From contig NZ_JAASAF010000007.1 of NCBI RefSeq assembly GCF_012726195.1, forward strand, positions 62,001 to 126,000: 64,000 bases of DNA, given 5' to 3'. Position numbers and translations under genes: made by a program. The stretch is from Rhodococcus sp. HNM0563 (GTDB lineage Bacteria > Actinomycetota > Actinomycetes > Mycobacteriales > Mycobacteriaceae). The notes below the pieces were generated by a model that worked only from the letters and a program-made list of their open reading frames with translations, was not told where the DNA came from and made no database searches. Numbering within the stretch: the stretch's first letter is position 1; every line of letters begins with the position of its first letter. Positions 36,019 to 44,715 of the stretch are shown in pieces.

Positions 36019-36426
36019 GTGCCGAAGCCCCCGCTTCCCGACGCCGTTGCAGAACTACTCGCTCGTCCCAACCACGCAACGATTGCTTCGTTGCGCGCCA
36101 GCGGCCAGCCCGTTTCGGTCCCCACCTGGTACATCTACGAAAACGGCCGCATCCTCGTGAACATGGACGAGGGCCGCAAGCGTCTCGAATATCTCCGCAA
36201 TGATCCGCGAGTGGCTTTGAGTGCGATGGATCCGGACGACTGGGTCACCCACGTGAGCATTCAGGGCAGGGTCGTCGAATTCGTCGACGACCCCGACCTG
36301 ACCGACATCGATCGGATCGCCCGGCACTACACCGGGCAGCCCTATCATGTTCGCGACCGTAAGCGTGTGAGCGCGTGGATCGAGATCGACCGCTGGCATG
36401 CGTGGGGCCGGTTGATGAACGCGTGA
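36019..36426 (+). CDS. PPOX-class flavin/F420-dependent protein
   Basis: A 135-residue split-barrel protein of the pyridoxamine-phosphate-oxidase-like family: HATIASLRASGQPVSVPTWYIYENGRILVNMDEGRKRLEYLRNDPRVALSAMD. In actinomycetes many such proteins reduce substrates with F420H2. GGAGGAG stands before the ATG-type start. No operon partner; the next gene is convergent. Confidence 0.85.
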   Translation: MPKPPLPDAVAELLARPNHATIASLRASGQPVSVPTWYIYENGRILVNMDEGRKRLEYLRNDPRVALSAMDPDDWVTHVSIQGRVVEFVDDPDLTDIDRIARHYTGQPYHVRDRKRVSAWIEIDRWHAWGRLMNA

Positions 36427-36450
36427 GGCCGGCGCCGGGGAGCGGCCTGC

Positions 36451-37038
36451 TCACATGATGCCGGCCTTCTTGGCGGCGCTGCGAACCTGGAACGACATGA
36501 CGATCAGCAGGATGCCGAACAGGATCGCGTAGATGCCGAGCAGGACGATCAGGCCGAGGATGCCGGAGCCGGGGAAGATCAGCAGGATCACGCCGAAGAT
36601 CACTGCAACTACCCCGGCGATCAGCGACCACACCCACCCGGAATCCGGGACCTTACGGAACCGCAGGGCACCGACAATGCCGATGATGCCGAACAGGATT
36701 GCGTAGAACGCGATCAGGTACAGCAGTACCAGCGCTGTGATTCCCGGCCAGAACAGCGCGACCAGGCCGGCAACAACCGACAGGATGCCCATGGCCAGCC
36801 ACAGCCCCCAGCCGTCGAGCGTTGCTCGATCGCGGATGGAATGCCACACGAGGACCACCCCGTCGACGATCGCGTACGCGGCGAATACGACAACGAGGGC
36901 CCACACGGTGATCCCCGGCCATACCAGGGCGACGATGCCGAACAGGACCGCGAGGATGCCTCGAATCAGCACCACCCACCACACTGTTTTGAACACCGAA
37001 CGGAACAGGTCGGATGCTGACTCCGGATTCGCGGACAT
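36451..37038 (-). CDS. HdeD/DUF308 family membrane protein
   Basis: A 195-residue protein with six membrane helices in three similar pairs, for example VLIRGILAVLFGIVALVWPGITVWALVVVF and GILSVVAGLVALFWPGITALVLLYL. The repeated FGIVALVWPG-like turn is characteristic. AAGGAG precedes the ATG. Function in acid or general stress is known for the E. coli relative only. Confidence 0.88.
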   Translation of the reverse strand: MSANPESASDLFRSVFKTVWWVVLIRGILAVLFGIVALVWPGITVWALVVVFAAYAIVDGVVLVWHSIRDRATLDGWGLWLAMGILSVVAGLVALFWPGITALVLLYLIAFYAILFGIIGIVGALRFRKVPDSGWVWSLIAGVVAVIFGVILLIFPGSGILGLIVLLGIYAILFGILLIVMSFQVRSAAKKAGIM

Positions 37039-37269
37039 GACGGCTCCTTGCGTATGACGACGCGATCTTGATGGTCCGATGTTGATGGTCCTCAGAATAG
37101 GTCGGCTTACCTTGATTCGTAGGGGAAATCGAGACCGTCATACCGATGGACCAATGCAGCCGTAGTCGCGGGGCGCGGCATGAAAGGATTCGCCCCGTAC
37201 GACGCGCTGTCATCGCAGCGCCGGCTACGACCCGGAACCGCCGGGACCGAGCGTCTGGAGGAGTAGCAC

Positions 37270-37743
37270 GTGTGGCCCGAACATTGGCCGACGATCACCC
37301 GGCAGATCGCCACTGAGACCGACGCCGCGGTGACGGCGGCCCGCAGCGAGGCGGTGTCCGCGTTCGACGAAGCGCTCGCCGAGCTGGTCGCGTTTCCGTA
37401 CGAGCAGGTCACCGCGGTGCACGCGGGGATGGTGCGCGAGTTGCTCGAGGAGCTTCACCCGGACGGATTGACGGGTGAGGATGTCCAGAGCGTGCTCGAG
37501 CGAGCCCTTCGGCACGGGATGCGCTGGCTGCCGTCGCTGCAGCCCGACGCGGTGGTTGCCGTGCTCACCGGCACCTTGGGTGTGCACGACGAGGAAGCGC
37601 CGAAAGTGCGACCGGCCGACTACCTGAGCGCGGGTGTACTGGTGCTCGCCGACCTTCTTGCCGCGCGCCGATCTACGCCGGGCCCGTATCTGCGACGTGC
37701 TGTCGCCGAGATCGAGCGGTCCGAGACCATGGAAATGCCCTGA
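37270..37743 (+). CDS. Conserved-looking hypothetical protein
   Basis: A 157-residue acidic, mostly helical protein that I do not recognise. It starts with GTG after GGAGGAG (37257-37263), which supports real translation. No signal peptide or membrane helix. It stands between the divergently read HdeD gene and the convergent MarR gene. Confidence 0.55.
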   Translation: MWPEHWPTITRQIATETDAAVTAARSEAVSAFDEALAELVAFPYEQVTAVHAGMVRELLEELHPDGLTGEDVQSVLERALRHGMRWLPSLQPDAVVAVLTGTLGVHDEEAPKVRPADYLSAGVLVLADLLAARRSTPGPYLRRAVAEIERSETMEMP

Positions 37744-37765
37744 CCGACACTGTCCCGGGCGCGCG

Positions 37766-38278
37766 TCAGCGCAGCGTCTGCTCTTCGACATTGCGCGCGA
37801 TGCGCTGCAGCAGTCCGGTGAGCACGTCGAGTTCGTCGTCGCTGAGTCCGTCGAGCATCTTCTTCTCGCTTGCGACGCGGCGCGGAAGTTCCCGCTCGAC
37901 GACCTCGCGCCCCTCATCGGTCAGCGAGAGCAGGACCACGCGTCCGTCGCGTTCGAGACGCTGACGTTCGATCAGGCCGATCTTCACGAGTCGTTCGGTG
38001 TGCTTGGTGGTGGAGGCCCCCGAGATGCCGGTGACGGAGGTGACCTCGCTGGCACGTAGTGGGTGTTCACTGCGTGCGAGTGCGCTGAGTACCTCGAATT
38101 CGGTGCGTCCGACGCCGCTCGGCTCGAGTTCTTTCTCGAGCTGCGCAAGCGCGAGCGAGCCGATTCTGGTGATACGGCCGATCACGTCGATTGCGCGGAG
38201 ATCGAGTTCGGGGTAGCGGGCCGCCCACGCGTGACGTATGCGTTCGACGTAGTCGGGCGGGGTGGGGTGCGTGGGCAT
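37766..38278 (-). CDS. MarR-family regulator
   Basis: A 170-residue winged-helix protein: LEPSGVGRTEFEVLSALARSEHPLRASEVTSVTGISGASTTKHTERLVKIGLIERQRLERDGRVVLLSLTDEGREVVE is the MarR core. It is divergent from the FUSC-type transporter gene and likely represses it in the absence of an aromatic or hydrophobic ligand. Confidence 0.88.
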   Translation of the reverse strand: MPTHPTPPDYVERIRHAWAARYPELDLRAIDVIGRITRIGSLALAQLEKELEPSGVGRTEFEVLSALARSEHPLRASEVTSVTGISGASTTKHTERLVKIGLIERQRLERDGRVVLLSLTDEGREVVERELPRRVASEKKMLDGLSDDELDVLTGLLQRIARNVEEQTLR

Positions 38279-38307
38279 GTGTGCATTCTAACGTCCGAGA
38301 ACCAACA

Positions 38308-38334
38308 ACTTCGTAGATATTTTACCTGTGAAGT
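38308..38334. promoter_or_regulatory. Imperfect inverted repeat, possible MarR operator
   Basis: ACTTCGTAGA (38308-38317) and CCTGTGAAGT (38325-38334) match at 7 of 10 arm positions around a 7-base spacer, inside an AT-rich divergent promoter between the MarR and FUSC genes. Confidence 0.5.
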
Positions 38335-38348
38335 ATTAACCTGGAATC

Positions 38349-39854
38349 ATGCTTCCGACACGCCGACTCTCCGACCGCGACCGCCTCCGTGATTCGGGCG
38401 GCGCTCTGGCGCATTCGGTGTCGGCCACCGCGTGGCGGGAAGCTCTCGAGATACGCAGGGGTGATCCCACGATCGCTGTGGCCGTTCGTGTCGGCGTCGC
38501 CACCTTGATCGCGCTGGTCGGGGGTGGCCTGCTCGGCCACCCGGAAGTTGCGGGATTCGCCGCGCTGGGTGCGCTCTGTTCGGCCTTTCTCCGCTACGAA
38601 CCGTTTCCGAGGCTCGCCACGAAGCTTGCGTGCGTTGCCGGCGGACTCATCGCTTTCACCGCATTCGGTGCCACGCTCGGCGCCGTGGGGCTGCCGATGT
38701 GGTTGCAGATTCTTCTTCTGTCGGGAGCTGCCGGCGTATCGTTCTGGCTGTTCACAGCCTTCCGTCTCACTGGCCCCGGCCCCGTGATCCTCATCTTCGC
38801 CGCAGCTGGTGCGGCCGGTTTCGCCCACAGTGCTGCGGACGTGGGTCTCGTCACCGCTGCAGCCGCCATCGGTTCGATGGTCGGTTGGACTATCGCGATG
38901 CTCCCCGCGCTGTCGCACCCGCAGAGTCCGGCGCGAGTCGCAGTTGCCCGTGCGCTGGCCTCTGTTTCTGCGCTCGAAAGTGTCGCGGTGGAATCCGACG
39001 GCGCGGCAGAAGTTGCTACGGCCCGCCGGAACATCGCCGCTGCCCGTGAGGTGATCGCCCTCGGTGGCGACCGCCGGATACGAACTCACAGCCGCGAGCT
39101 GCTCGCACTGCTCGACGCCGCCGAGAACGTGCTCGACAGTGGGTCCCACGACACGGTGCGTGCGCGGCGCGACGACTTCCGCCGGTTCGAGACGGAATTG
39201 CGCAAGGTGCGGCGCGACATCGACATTCCCCGAATCGATGCGGAGGGGGTCGTGGTCGGCGGTGCCGGAGTTGCCGGGCGCTTCTGGGGTTTCGTCGGAG
39301 ACGGTGTTCGGCGCCTACGCGATGGTGAGATCTTGATGGGTGTCGCACGGGTTGCGATCGCGTCTCTGCTTGCGGGATGGTTTGCCGCCGCCGTCGGGAT
39401 GGACCATCCGCTTTGGGCGACGATGGGCGCGATGGCCGCACTACAGGGCGTGAACTACCGCCATACCGTGCAGCGTGCGATCCAACGACTGATCGGCAAT
39501 GCGTTCGGAGCAATGCTTGCTGCGGTGCTGCTCGTGCTGGATCTGGGCTATTGGCCGCTGGTCGTCGTCATCGTGGTGCTCCAGACGGCCACCGAAATGG
39601 TCGTCACGCGAAATTACGCGCTCGCGTCGGTGTTCGTCACTGCGATGGCGCTGATGCTGACCGGACTGGGCACCGGTCTCGGTCCGGATGTCGCACTCAG
39701 TCGCGTCGGCGACACCTTGATCGGCGTTGTGGTCGGTGTGATCGTCGCCGCGCTGACCCTCCAGCGCGGCGACCGTGCTCACCTGACCGAGGTCACGCGT
39801 GAGCTGCCTCGAAACTCTCGAGAATGTGCGACGGAATTCGTCCGCGTGAACTGA
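38349..39854 (+). CDS. FUSC/aromatic-acid exporter family membrane protein
   Basis: A 501-residue protein with two sets of about five or six helices (from residue 45 and from residue 325) separated by a soluble helical middle part (about 195-310). The second set contains HPLWATMGAMAALQGVNYRHTVQRAIQRLIGN, the conserved FUSC block. Relatives (YccS, AaeB, fusaric acid resistance) export aromatic acids. Its 3' end overlaps the convergent Lsr2-like gene by 62 bases. Confidence 0.85.
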   Translation: MLPTRRLSDRDRLRDSGGALAHSVSATAWREALEIRRGDPTIAVAVRVGVATLIALVGGGLLGHPEVAGFAALGALCSAFLRYEPFPRLATKLACVAGGLIAFTAFGATLGAVGLPMWLQILLLSGAAGVSFWLFTAFRLTGPGPVILIFAAAGAAGFAHSAADVGLVTAAAAIGSMVGWTIAMLPALSHPQSPARVAVARALASVSALESVAVESDGAAEVATARRNIAAAREVIALGGDRRIRTHSRELLALLDAAENVLDSGSHDTVRARRDDFRRFETELRKVRRDIDIPRIDAEGVVVGGAGVAGRFWGFVGDGVRRLRDGEILMGVARVAIASLLAGWFAAAVGMDHPLWATMGAMAALQGVNYRHTVQRAIQRLIGNAFGAMLAAVLLVLDLGYWPLVVVIVVLQTATEMVVTRNYALASVFVTAMALMLTGLGTGLGPDVALSRVGDTLIGVVVGVIVAALTLQRGDRAHLTEVTRELPRNSRECATEFVRVN

Positions 39855-40194
39855 CATCGAAGCCCTGGCCCCGTGCCCAATGACGGACCGCGGCCAGCTG
39901 CTCGGGTGAGCGACCGGGAATCACCTTGCGATCGCGTGGCTTTCGCTTCCGTGCCGGAGTGGGTGCCGCTACCTGGGCTGTGGGAGGGATGCTGGGTAGC
40001 TTCGGTGTCCGATTGCGCTTCGACTCGCTGAGCCATGGCTGCAGAACGGCCCAGAACTTGTCTGCGTTGGAGGGGCGAAGATCGATCTCGTATTCCACGT
40101 CGTCGACCGTGATCCGGAATGATTGCGCCAGACCGTCGGTAATCGGTTCGCCGTCGATATCGTCGTAATACTCGACACGCACCTGCTGCGCCAC
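39793..40194 (-). CDS. Lsr2-family nucleoid-associated protein
   Basis: A 133-residue Lsr2 paralog. The N-terminal dimerisation part (VRVEYYDDIDGEPITDG, then VDDVEYEIDLRPSNADKF) and the C-terminal DNA-binding part (AAVRHWARGQGFDVSSRGRIPSHI, with the minor-groove RGR at 117-119) are both present. The linker (about 60-95) is longer and more Pro/Lys-rich than in classic Lsr2. GTG at 40194 follows AAGGAGA. Lsr2 silences AT-rich, foreign DNA in mycolata. The name lsr2 is avoided because the main copy is probably elsewhere. Confidence 0.85.
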   Translation of the reverse strand: MAQQVRVEYYDDIDGEPITDGLAQSFRITVDDVEYEIDLRPSNADKFWAVLQPWLSESKRNRTPKLPSIPPTAQVAAPTPARKRKPRDRKVIPGRSPEQLAAVRHWARGQGFDVSSRGRIPSHILESFEAAHA

Positions 40195-40229
40195 ACTGTC
40201 TCCTTGTCCCCGAACTTTCAACCAAGACG

Positions 40230-41309
40230 CTAGTTGTTACTGAAGGGTAGCTTCAAATTCCGGGCAAATGCACCAACCCGGGCGACGAAGTGCTCGAAGA
40301 ATGCCTCGGGCCGGGTGCCGGTCACGATATCCGCGTTCGGTTCGCGCCCCCACATGCCCGCCCAGTCGGCGATCGTGGTGCCACGGGTGAGGCGTCCCTC
40401 CAGCTCGACATCCACGGTCGCGGGCTTTGTCGTGTACTGAATTGTTCCCAGCGCCACGGCTGCCGCGAACGGATCGTGCACGTGCGCGAGGAACCCGAGA
40501 TTCTGGTCGCGGTGGAACTCCATGTAGAAGCGAAGGGAATCCGACAGGTGACGCACCACCATGTTCGACGCCCGAGACCGCAGCCCCCGCGGATCGTCGG
40601 GCGACAGTACTTCGGCAGGAAGGCTTTCCGCTGCCTCCGCGATCCTCGCCACATGCACGGCGTGCATCTCGATGGTCTCGGTGACGTCCAGCGGACACAC
40701 GATCGGACGCTGCGAGTCGGGTAGACCGGAGAACGCATCGAACACTTCGCGCGCGGCCTCCGGGTCGACCGCCACATTCCATTCGGACGTCGGCGTCGTG
40801 TTTCCGGGATGGTTGAAACAACCGCCCATGATCACCAGTCGGCGCAGTCGTCTCGGAAGGTCCGGGTCCATCCGTATCGCCAGCGCGAGATTCGTCATCG
40901 GCCCGGTCACCAGTCCGGTCAGCTCGCCCGGGTGTGTGCGTGTGAGCTCGACCCATGCCTCGGCTGCGCTGCGTGCCGACGGCGCGCGCGATGCCGGCGG
41001 AAGCTCGGCGTACCCGACCCCCAGCGGTCCGTGGGTGTCCTCGGTGGTCATCAACGGTGCGACGAGCGGAACCTGCGCCCCGACCGCGACCTCGATGTCG
41101 GATCTGCCGCACATTTCAAGCACCGCAAGGGTATTCGCGGTCACCTGATCGACGGGAACATTTCCGGCCGTGCACAACACCGCAGCGATGTCGGCGTCCG
41201 GGCTCGCGAGCAGATACAGCAGCGCAAGGGCATCATCGATGCCGGTGTCCACGTCGACGACGAGTCGAGCCGGTGTGTTCGGGAGGTCGGGGGAGCCCAC
41301 AGCACACAT
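40230..41309 (-). CDS. Nucleoside hydrolase (IunH/RihA-like)
   Basis: A 359-residue nucleoside N-ribohydrolase. The calcium-binding motif DVDTGIDDALAL is near the N-terminus, EWNVAVDPEAA in the middle and AHVHDPFAAAVAL near the end. It would cleave nucleosides to base and ribose. The start is uncertain: ATG 41309 gives the motif close to the N-terminus but lacks a good ribosome site. Divergent from the thioesterase gene by 75 bases. Confidence 0.88.
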   Translation of the reverse strand: MCAVGSPDLPNTPARLVVDVDTGIDDALALLYLLASPDADIAAVLCTAGNVPVDQVTANTLAVLEMCGRSDIEVAVGAQVPLVAPLMTTEDTHGPLGVGYAELPPASRAPSARSAAEAWVELTRTHPGELTGLVTGPMTNLALAIRMDPDLPRRLRRLVIMGGCFNHPGNTTPTSEWNVAVDPEAAREVFDAFSGLPDSQRPIVCPLDVTETIEMHAVHVARIAEAAESLPAEVLSPDDPRGLRSRASNMVVRHLSDSLRFYMEFHRDQNLGFLAHVHDPFAAAVALGTIQYTTKPATVDVELEGRLTRGTTIADWAGMWGREPNADIVTGTRPEAFFEHFVARVGAFARNLKLPFSNN

Positions 41310-41384
41310 CTTGCGACATCGCATCGGCATCGTGCACCCGGGGGTCCCGGTCTGCCGCCGATCCCGGCTTGGGAACATTCGACG

Positions 41385-42194
41385 ATGCAGAAGAAGGCCT
41401 GGGGATTTTTCACGGACGCCGAGGGCACATACCTGCCCACCAAGTACGCCGAGAGTCCGTGGTCGTCCACGATGCTCGCGGGGCCGTGCGTGTGCGGGCT
41501 GATCGCCCGCGAGCTCGAGAACCTGCACGGCGACGACACGATGGTGCCCGCGCGCCTGACCGTCGACCTGTTCAAGCCGGTCCGCAACGCCGAGATCCGA
41601 TTCACCACCACGCGCGTGCGCGACGGTAACCGGATCCGTGTCGCCGATGCGCTGCTGAAGCAGGGGGACGACATCTCCGCCCGCGCGACCGTCGTCTTCC
41701 TGCGGCCATCGGAGCAGCCGCCGGGTGTGGTGTGGGTCCGTGAGGACCGGCCGGAGCCGCCCGCGGAAACCCCCGCCGATCCGGAGACCGGATTCGTCTT
41801 CCCCACCTGGTTCGGTAGCGACGCTCATCCCGACGGGTGGTCGACCACGCGATCCGAACACCAGAACGCGAGTCGCAAGCGCTTGTGGGCGCGCCAGCTG
41901 CCCGTCGTCGTCGGCGAAGAAATGTCGCCGTTCGTGCGCACCGCGACGGTCGGGGAGGCAACGAGCCTGGTGACCAACTGGAGCGACCGCGGTGTGGGAT
42001 TCATCAACGCCGACCTCACCATCACACTGTCACGGCTACCCGTCGGACCGGAAGTGGGTGTCGAGGCCGACCACCACATCAGCTCCGACGGCATCTCCGT
42101 CGGCACGTCGGTGCTGTTCGATCGACTCGGGCCGTTCGGTTCCGGAACGGTGACCGCACTGGCCGATCCGCACCGGCAGGTCGATTTCGGCTGA
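41385..42194 (+). CDS. Acyl-CoA thioesterase-like double-hotdog protein
   Basis: A 269-residue protein of the TesB-like/4HBT_3 type: STMLAGPCVCGLIARELENLHGDDTMVPARLTVDLFKPV opens the first hotdog, and the second (about 150-269) ends GISVGTSVLFDRLGPFGSGTVTALADP. GGGAA precedes the ATG. It would hydrolyse acyl-CoA esters; chain-length preference is unknown. Confidence 0.8.
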   Translation: MQKKAWGFFTDAEGTYLPTKYAESPWSSTMLAGPCVCGLIARELENLHGDDTMVPARLTVDLFKPVRNAEIRFTTTRVRDGNRIRVADALLKQGDDISARATVVFLRPSEQPPGVVWVREDRPEPPAETPADPETGFVFPTWFGSDAHPDGWSTTRSEHQNASRKRLWARQLPVVVGEEMSPFVRTATVGEATSLVTNWSDRGVGFINADLTITLSRLPVGPEVGVEADHHISSDGISVGTSVLFDRLGPFGSGTVTALADPHRQVDFG

Positions 42195-42224
42195 GGGCGA
42201 CGATGCCGAACTAGCATGTGCGCC

Positions 42225-42875
42225 ATGCGAGTAGTGCGGGTCATCGACCTCAGTCACCCGGTGTCGCCGAGCACGCAGGTGTATCCGGGAGACCCGACAC
42301 CCGTATTCACGTCGCACGCGAGCATCGCCGGCGACGGCTACAACCTGCTGCACATCGCGATGGGGTCGCAGACCGGCACCCACGTCGACGCACCGCGACA
42401 CATCCGCGACGACGGCGACTCCGTCGAGCAACTCTCGCCCACGGCGTTCGTGGGCAGGGGAGTGGTACTGGACGTGCGCGGACGCGTCGGCCCGGGCGAG
42501 CTGATCACTCCGGACCAGTGGGGTGAGACCGAACTCCGCTCGGGCGACATCGCCCTCGTGCACACCGGCTGGTCGGAGTATTTCGGCACCGATGAGTACT
42601 TCCGGCATCCGGCGCTGAGCCCGGACACCTGCCGGTGGCTGCTGACCCGCGGTGTGCGCACCATCGGCATCGACGCCCCGAGCATCGATCCGACGGGTGA
42701 CGAGATACTTGCCGCGCACCACGTGATCGCCGATGCGGGCGGCGTGATCTGTGAGAATCTGAAGAACCTCGCGGGGATCGATTTCGACGACCCGCTGGTG
42801 AGCATGCTGCCGATTCCGTTCGAGGGCGCCGACGGGGCGCCTGTGCGCGCGGTGGCGATGCAGCTCGCGCAGTGA
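42225..42875 (+). CDS. Cyclase/kynurenine formamidase-like metal hydrolase
   Basis: A 216-residue protein of the cyclase family with the metal motif GTHVDAPRHI and the IDLSHPVSPSTQVYPGDPTP start. Family members include bacterial kynurenine formamidase and other amidohydrolases. I prefer ATG 42225 to ATG 42216. No other kynurenine gene lies nearby, so the substrate stays open. Confidence 0.82.
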   Translation: MRVVRVIDLSHPVSPSTQVYPGDPTPVFTSHASIAGDGYNLLHIAMGSQTGTHVDAPRHIRDDGDSVEQLSPTAFVGRGVVLDVRGRVGPGELITPDQWGETELRSGDIALVHTGWSEYFGTDEYFRHPALSPDTCRWLLTRGVRTIGIDAPSIDPTGDEILAAHHVIADAGGVICENLKNLAGIDFDDPLVSMLPIPFEGADGAPVRAVAMQLAQ

Positions 42876-42877
42876 AG

Positions 42878-43636
42878 TCAGGGCAGGTGCGTCACCACGA
42901 CACGAGCCGTCCCGTACACCGCGGTCCCCGCCGTGATCAGGCCGAACACCACGATCCACACACCTGCCGGGATCCGCGTCAGCCACCTCAGCTGATCGGC
43001 GTCCGAGCCCTGGCCACGCCCTCGCATGTGAGTACGGGCGAGTTCGAACACCGGACGGGTCGCGCCGAGCAACAACACCCAGGTGATCAGATACGCGGCG
43101 GCGTAGCGCACGACCGGATCACCGAGATATGCCGCGGCACCCACGATCGCACCCGCGATCACGACGGTTACGAACCCGTACAGATTGCGGATCAACAGGA
43201 GCAATAGCGCCAACGCAGCGAGAATCGACCACAACACCGCCGCCGGCCGGTTCAGGGTCAGCAGTGTGGCCGCGGCGAAACCGAGCACCGCCGGGCCGGT
43301 GTACCCCGCGAACGCCGTCGCGACCATGCCGGGGCCGCGCGGGTTTCCCGACGACACCGTCACACCCGAGGTGTCGCTGTGCAGTCGGATGCCCGACAGT
43401 TTGCGTCCCACCAACGCTGCGACGAGCGCATGCGAACCCTCGTGCGCCTGCGTGATCACGTGCCGGGTTTTCAGCCACAGCGGCCGGACCGTCACCAGGA
43501 TCAGCGCGATCACCGCCGTGACGATCACCAGCGCTGTCGACGCGGGTTCGTCGACGGCAGAGACGGCCTGCCATGCGGATTCCATCACGTCTGTGAACGA
43601 GTCTGTGTTCGTGGACGAGTCAGGGCTCGATGCCAC
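42878..43636 (-). CDS. M50B-like membrane metalloprotease family protein
   Basis: A 252-residue protein with about six membrane helices. The zinc motif HExxH is present as HEGSH in ITQAHEGSHALVAALVG (about residues 80-95), with the following HSDTSGVTV segment typical of M50B relatives. A GTG start follows AAAGG. It is convergent with the cyclase gene, 2 bases apart. Intramembrane proteolysis is the family role; target unknown. Confidence 0.75.
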   Translation of the reverse strand: MASSPDSSTNTDSFTDVMESAWQAVSAVDEPASTALVIVTAVIALILVTVRPLWLKTRHVITQAHEGSHALVAALVGRKLSGIRLHSDTSGVTVSSGNPRGPGMVATAFAGYTGPAVLGFAAATLLTLNRPAAVLWSILAALALLLLLIRNLYGFVTVVIAGAIVGAAAYLGDPVVRYAAAYLITWVLLLGATRPVFELARTHMRGRGQGSDADQLRWLTRIPAGVWIVVFGLITAGTAVYGTARVVVTHLP

Positions 43637-43694
43637 TGGTCACCTTTCGTCGGGTGCAGGTGAGGCACGACACGTCGCCGGCCTCGATAGCCTC

Positions 43695-44393
43695 ATGAGC
43701 ATGCCTGACAGTCGTGCCATCGCGGTCCGCGCGGGTATCGCGGACTCGTGGGCCGTCGGACTCGGACTGATTCCGCTCGGCCTCGCGTTCGGCGTGGTGC
43801 TCACCCAGGGCGGCTTCGACTGGTGGTGGGCGCCGATCTTCTCGATCGTGATCTACGCCGGCTCGATGGAATTCCTGGCGATCGGTCTCGTCAGCGCGGT
43901 GACACCGTTCGCATCGATCGCGGCGGCGACGCTGCTCGTGAACTTCCGGCACGTGTTCTACGGTCTGTCGTTTCCCCTGCACTCGATCGGCAGCAGAATC
44001 GGCCGCCTCTACGCCGTCTACGCGCTCACCGACGAGTCCTACGCAATCATTGCGCCGAAGGCCGGTCAGGAGCTGGCCGGCACCCGCGTGCTGACCGTGC
44101 AGGTGTTGTGCCAGGCCATGTGGGTGGTGTCGGGCACCGTCGGCGCACTCATCGGTGCGGTGCTGCCGGCCGGCCTCACGGGCCTCGAGTTCGCGCTCAC
44201 CGCATTGTTCACGGTGCTCGCGATCGACGCGTTCCGAGTCAACCGCGACATTCCGGCCACGGTGATCGCGGTGGTGTGCGGGCTGGTGGCGATGTTGATC
44301 GCGAAGGAACAGATGCTCATCGTCGGACTCGGATTGTTCGTCGCGTGTCTGCTCGCGCGGTTCGTCTATCGGAACAGGGCTGCCAGTGCCTGA
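43695..44393 (+). CDS. azlC: AzlC-family branched-chain amino acid exporter, large subunit
   Basis: A 232-residue protein with seven or so membrane helices. GIADSWAVGLGLIPLGLAFGVVLTQ, IVIYAGSMEFLAIGLV and NFRHVFYGLSFPLH are AzlC/BrnF signatures. Together with AzlD it exports branched-chain amino acids or methionine (BrnFE in Corynebacterium). It overlaps azlD by 8 bases. Confidence 0.88.
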   Translation: MSMPDSRAIAVRAGIADSWAVGLGLIPLGLAFGVVLTQGGFDWWWAPIFSIVIYAGSMEFLAIGLVSAVTPFASIAAATLLVNFRHVFYGLSFPLHSIGSRIGRLYAVYALTDESYAIIAPKAGQELAGTRVLTVQVLCQAMWVVSGTVGALIGAVLPAGLTGLEFALTALFTVLAIDAFRVNRDIPATVIAVVCGLVAMLIAKEQMLIVGLGLFVACLLARFVYRNRAASA

Positions 44394-44715
44394 ATCGGTA
44401 CCCGGCGCCGGATATGTGCTCGGCGCGCTGCTGGTGATGTTCGTCGTGACGGTCGCGCTGCGCGCCGCGCCATTCGTGGCGCTGTCCGCCCTGAAGCATT
44501 CGGCCGTCGTCGACTTTCTGGGCCGGACGATGCCCGTCGGCGTCATGATCATCCTCGTCATGTACACGCTGCGGGACGTGGGTGCGACGACGTGGCTCCC
44601 CGCGACGATCGGGTTGTCCGGCACGATCGCGATGCACCTGTGGCGGCGCAACGCGGCACTGAGCACCGTGGCAGGGACCGGCCTCTACTTGGTGGCGTCG
44701 GCCTTCTGGAGCTGA
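44386..44715 (+). CDS. azlD: AzlD-family exporter, small subunit
   Basis: A 109-residue protein with three to four membrane helices, BrnE/AzlD type: ALRAAPFVALSALKHSAVVDFLGRTMPVGVMIILVMY. GTG start 8 bases inside the azlC end. The stop lies 31 bases inside the convergent GT87 gene. Confidence 0.86.
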   Translation: MPESVPGAGYVLGALLVMFVVTVALRAAPFVALSALKHSAVVDFLGRTMPVGVMIILVMYTLRDVGATTWLPATIGLSGTIAMHLWRRNAALSTVAGTGLYLVASAFWS

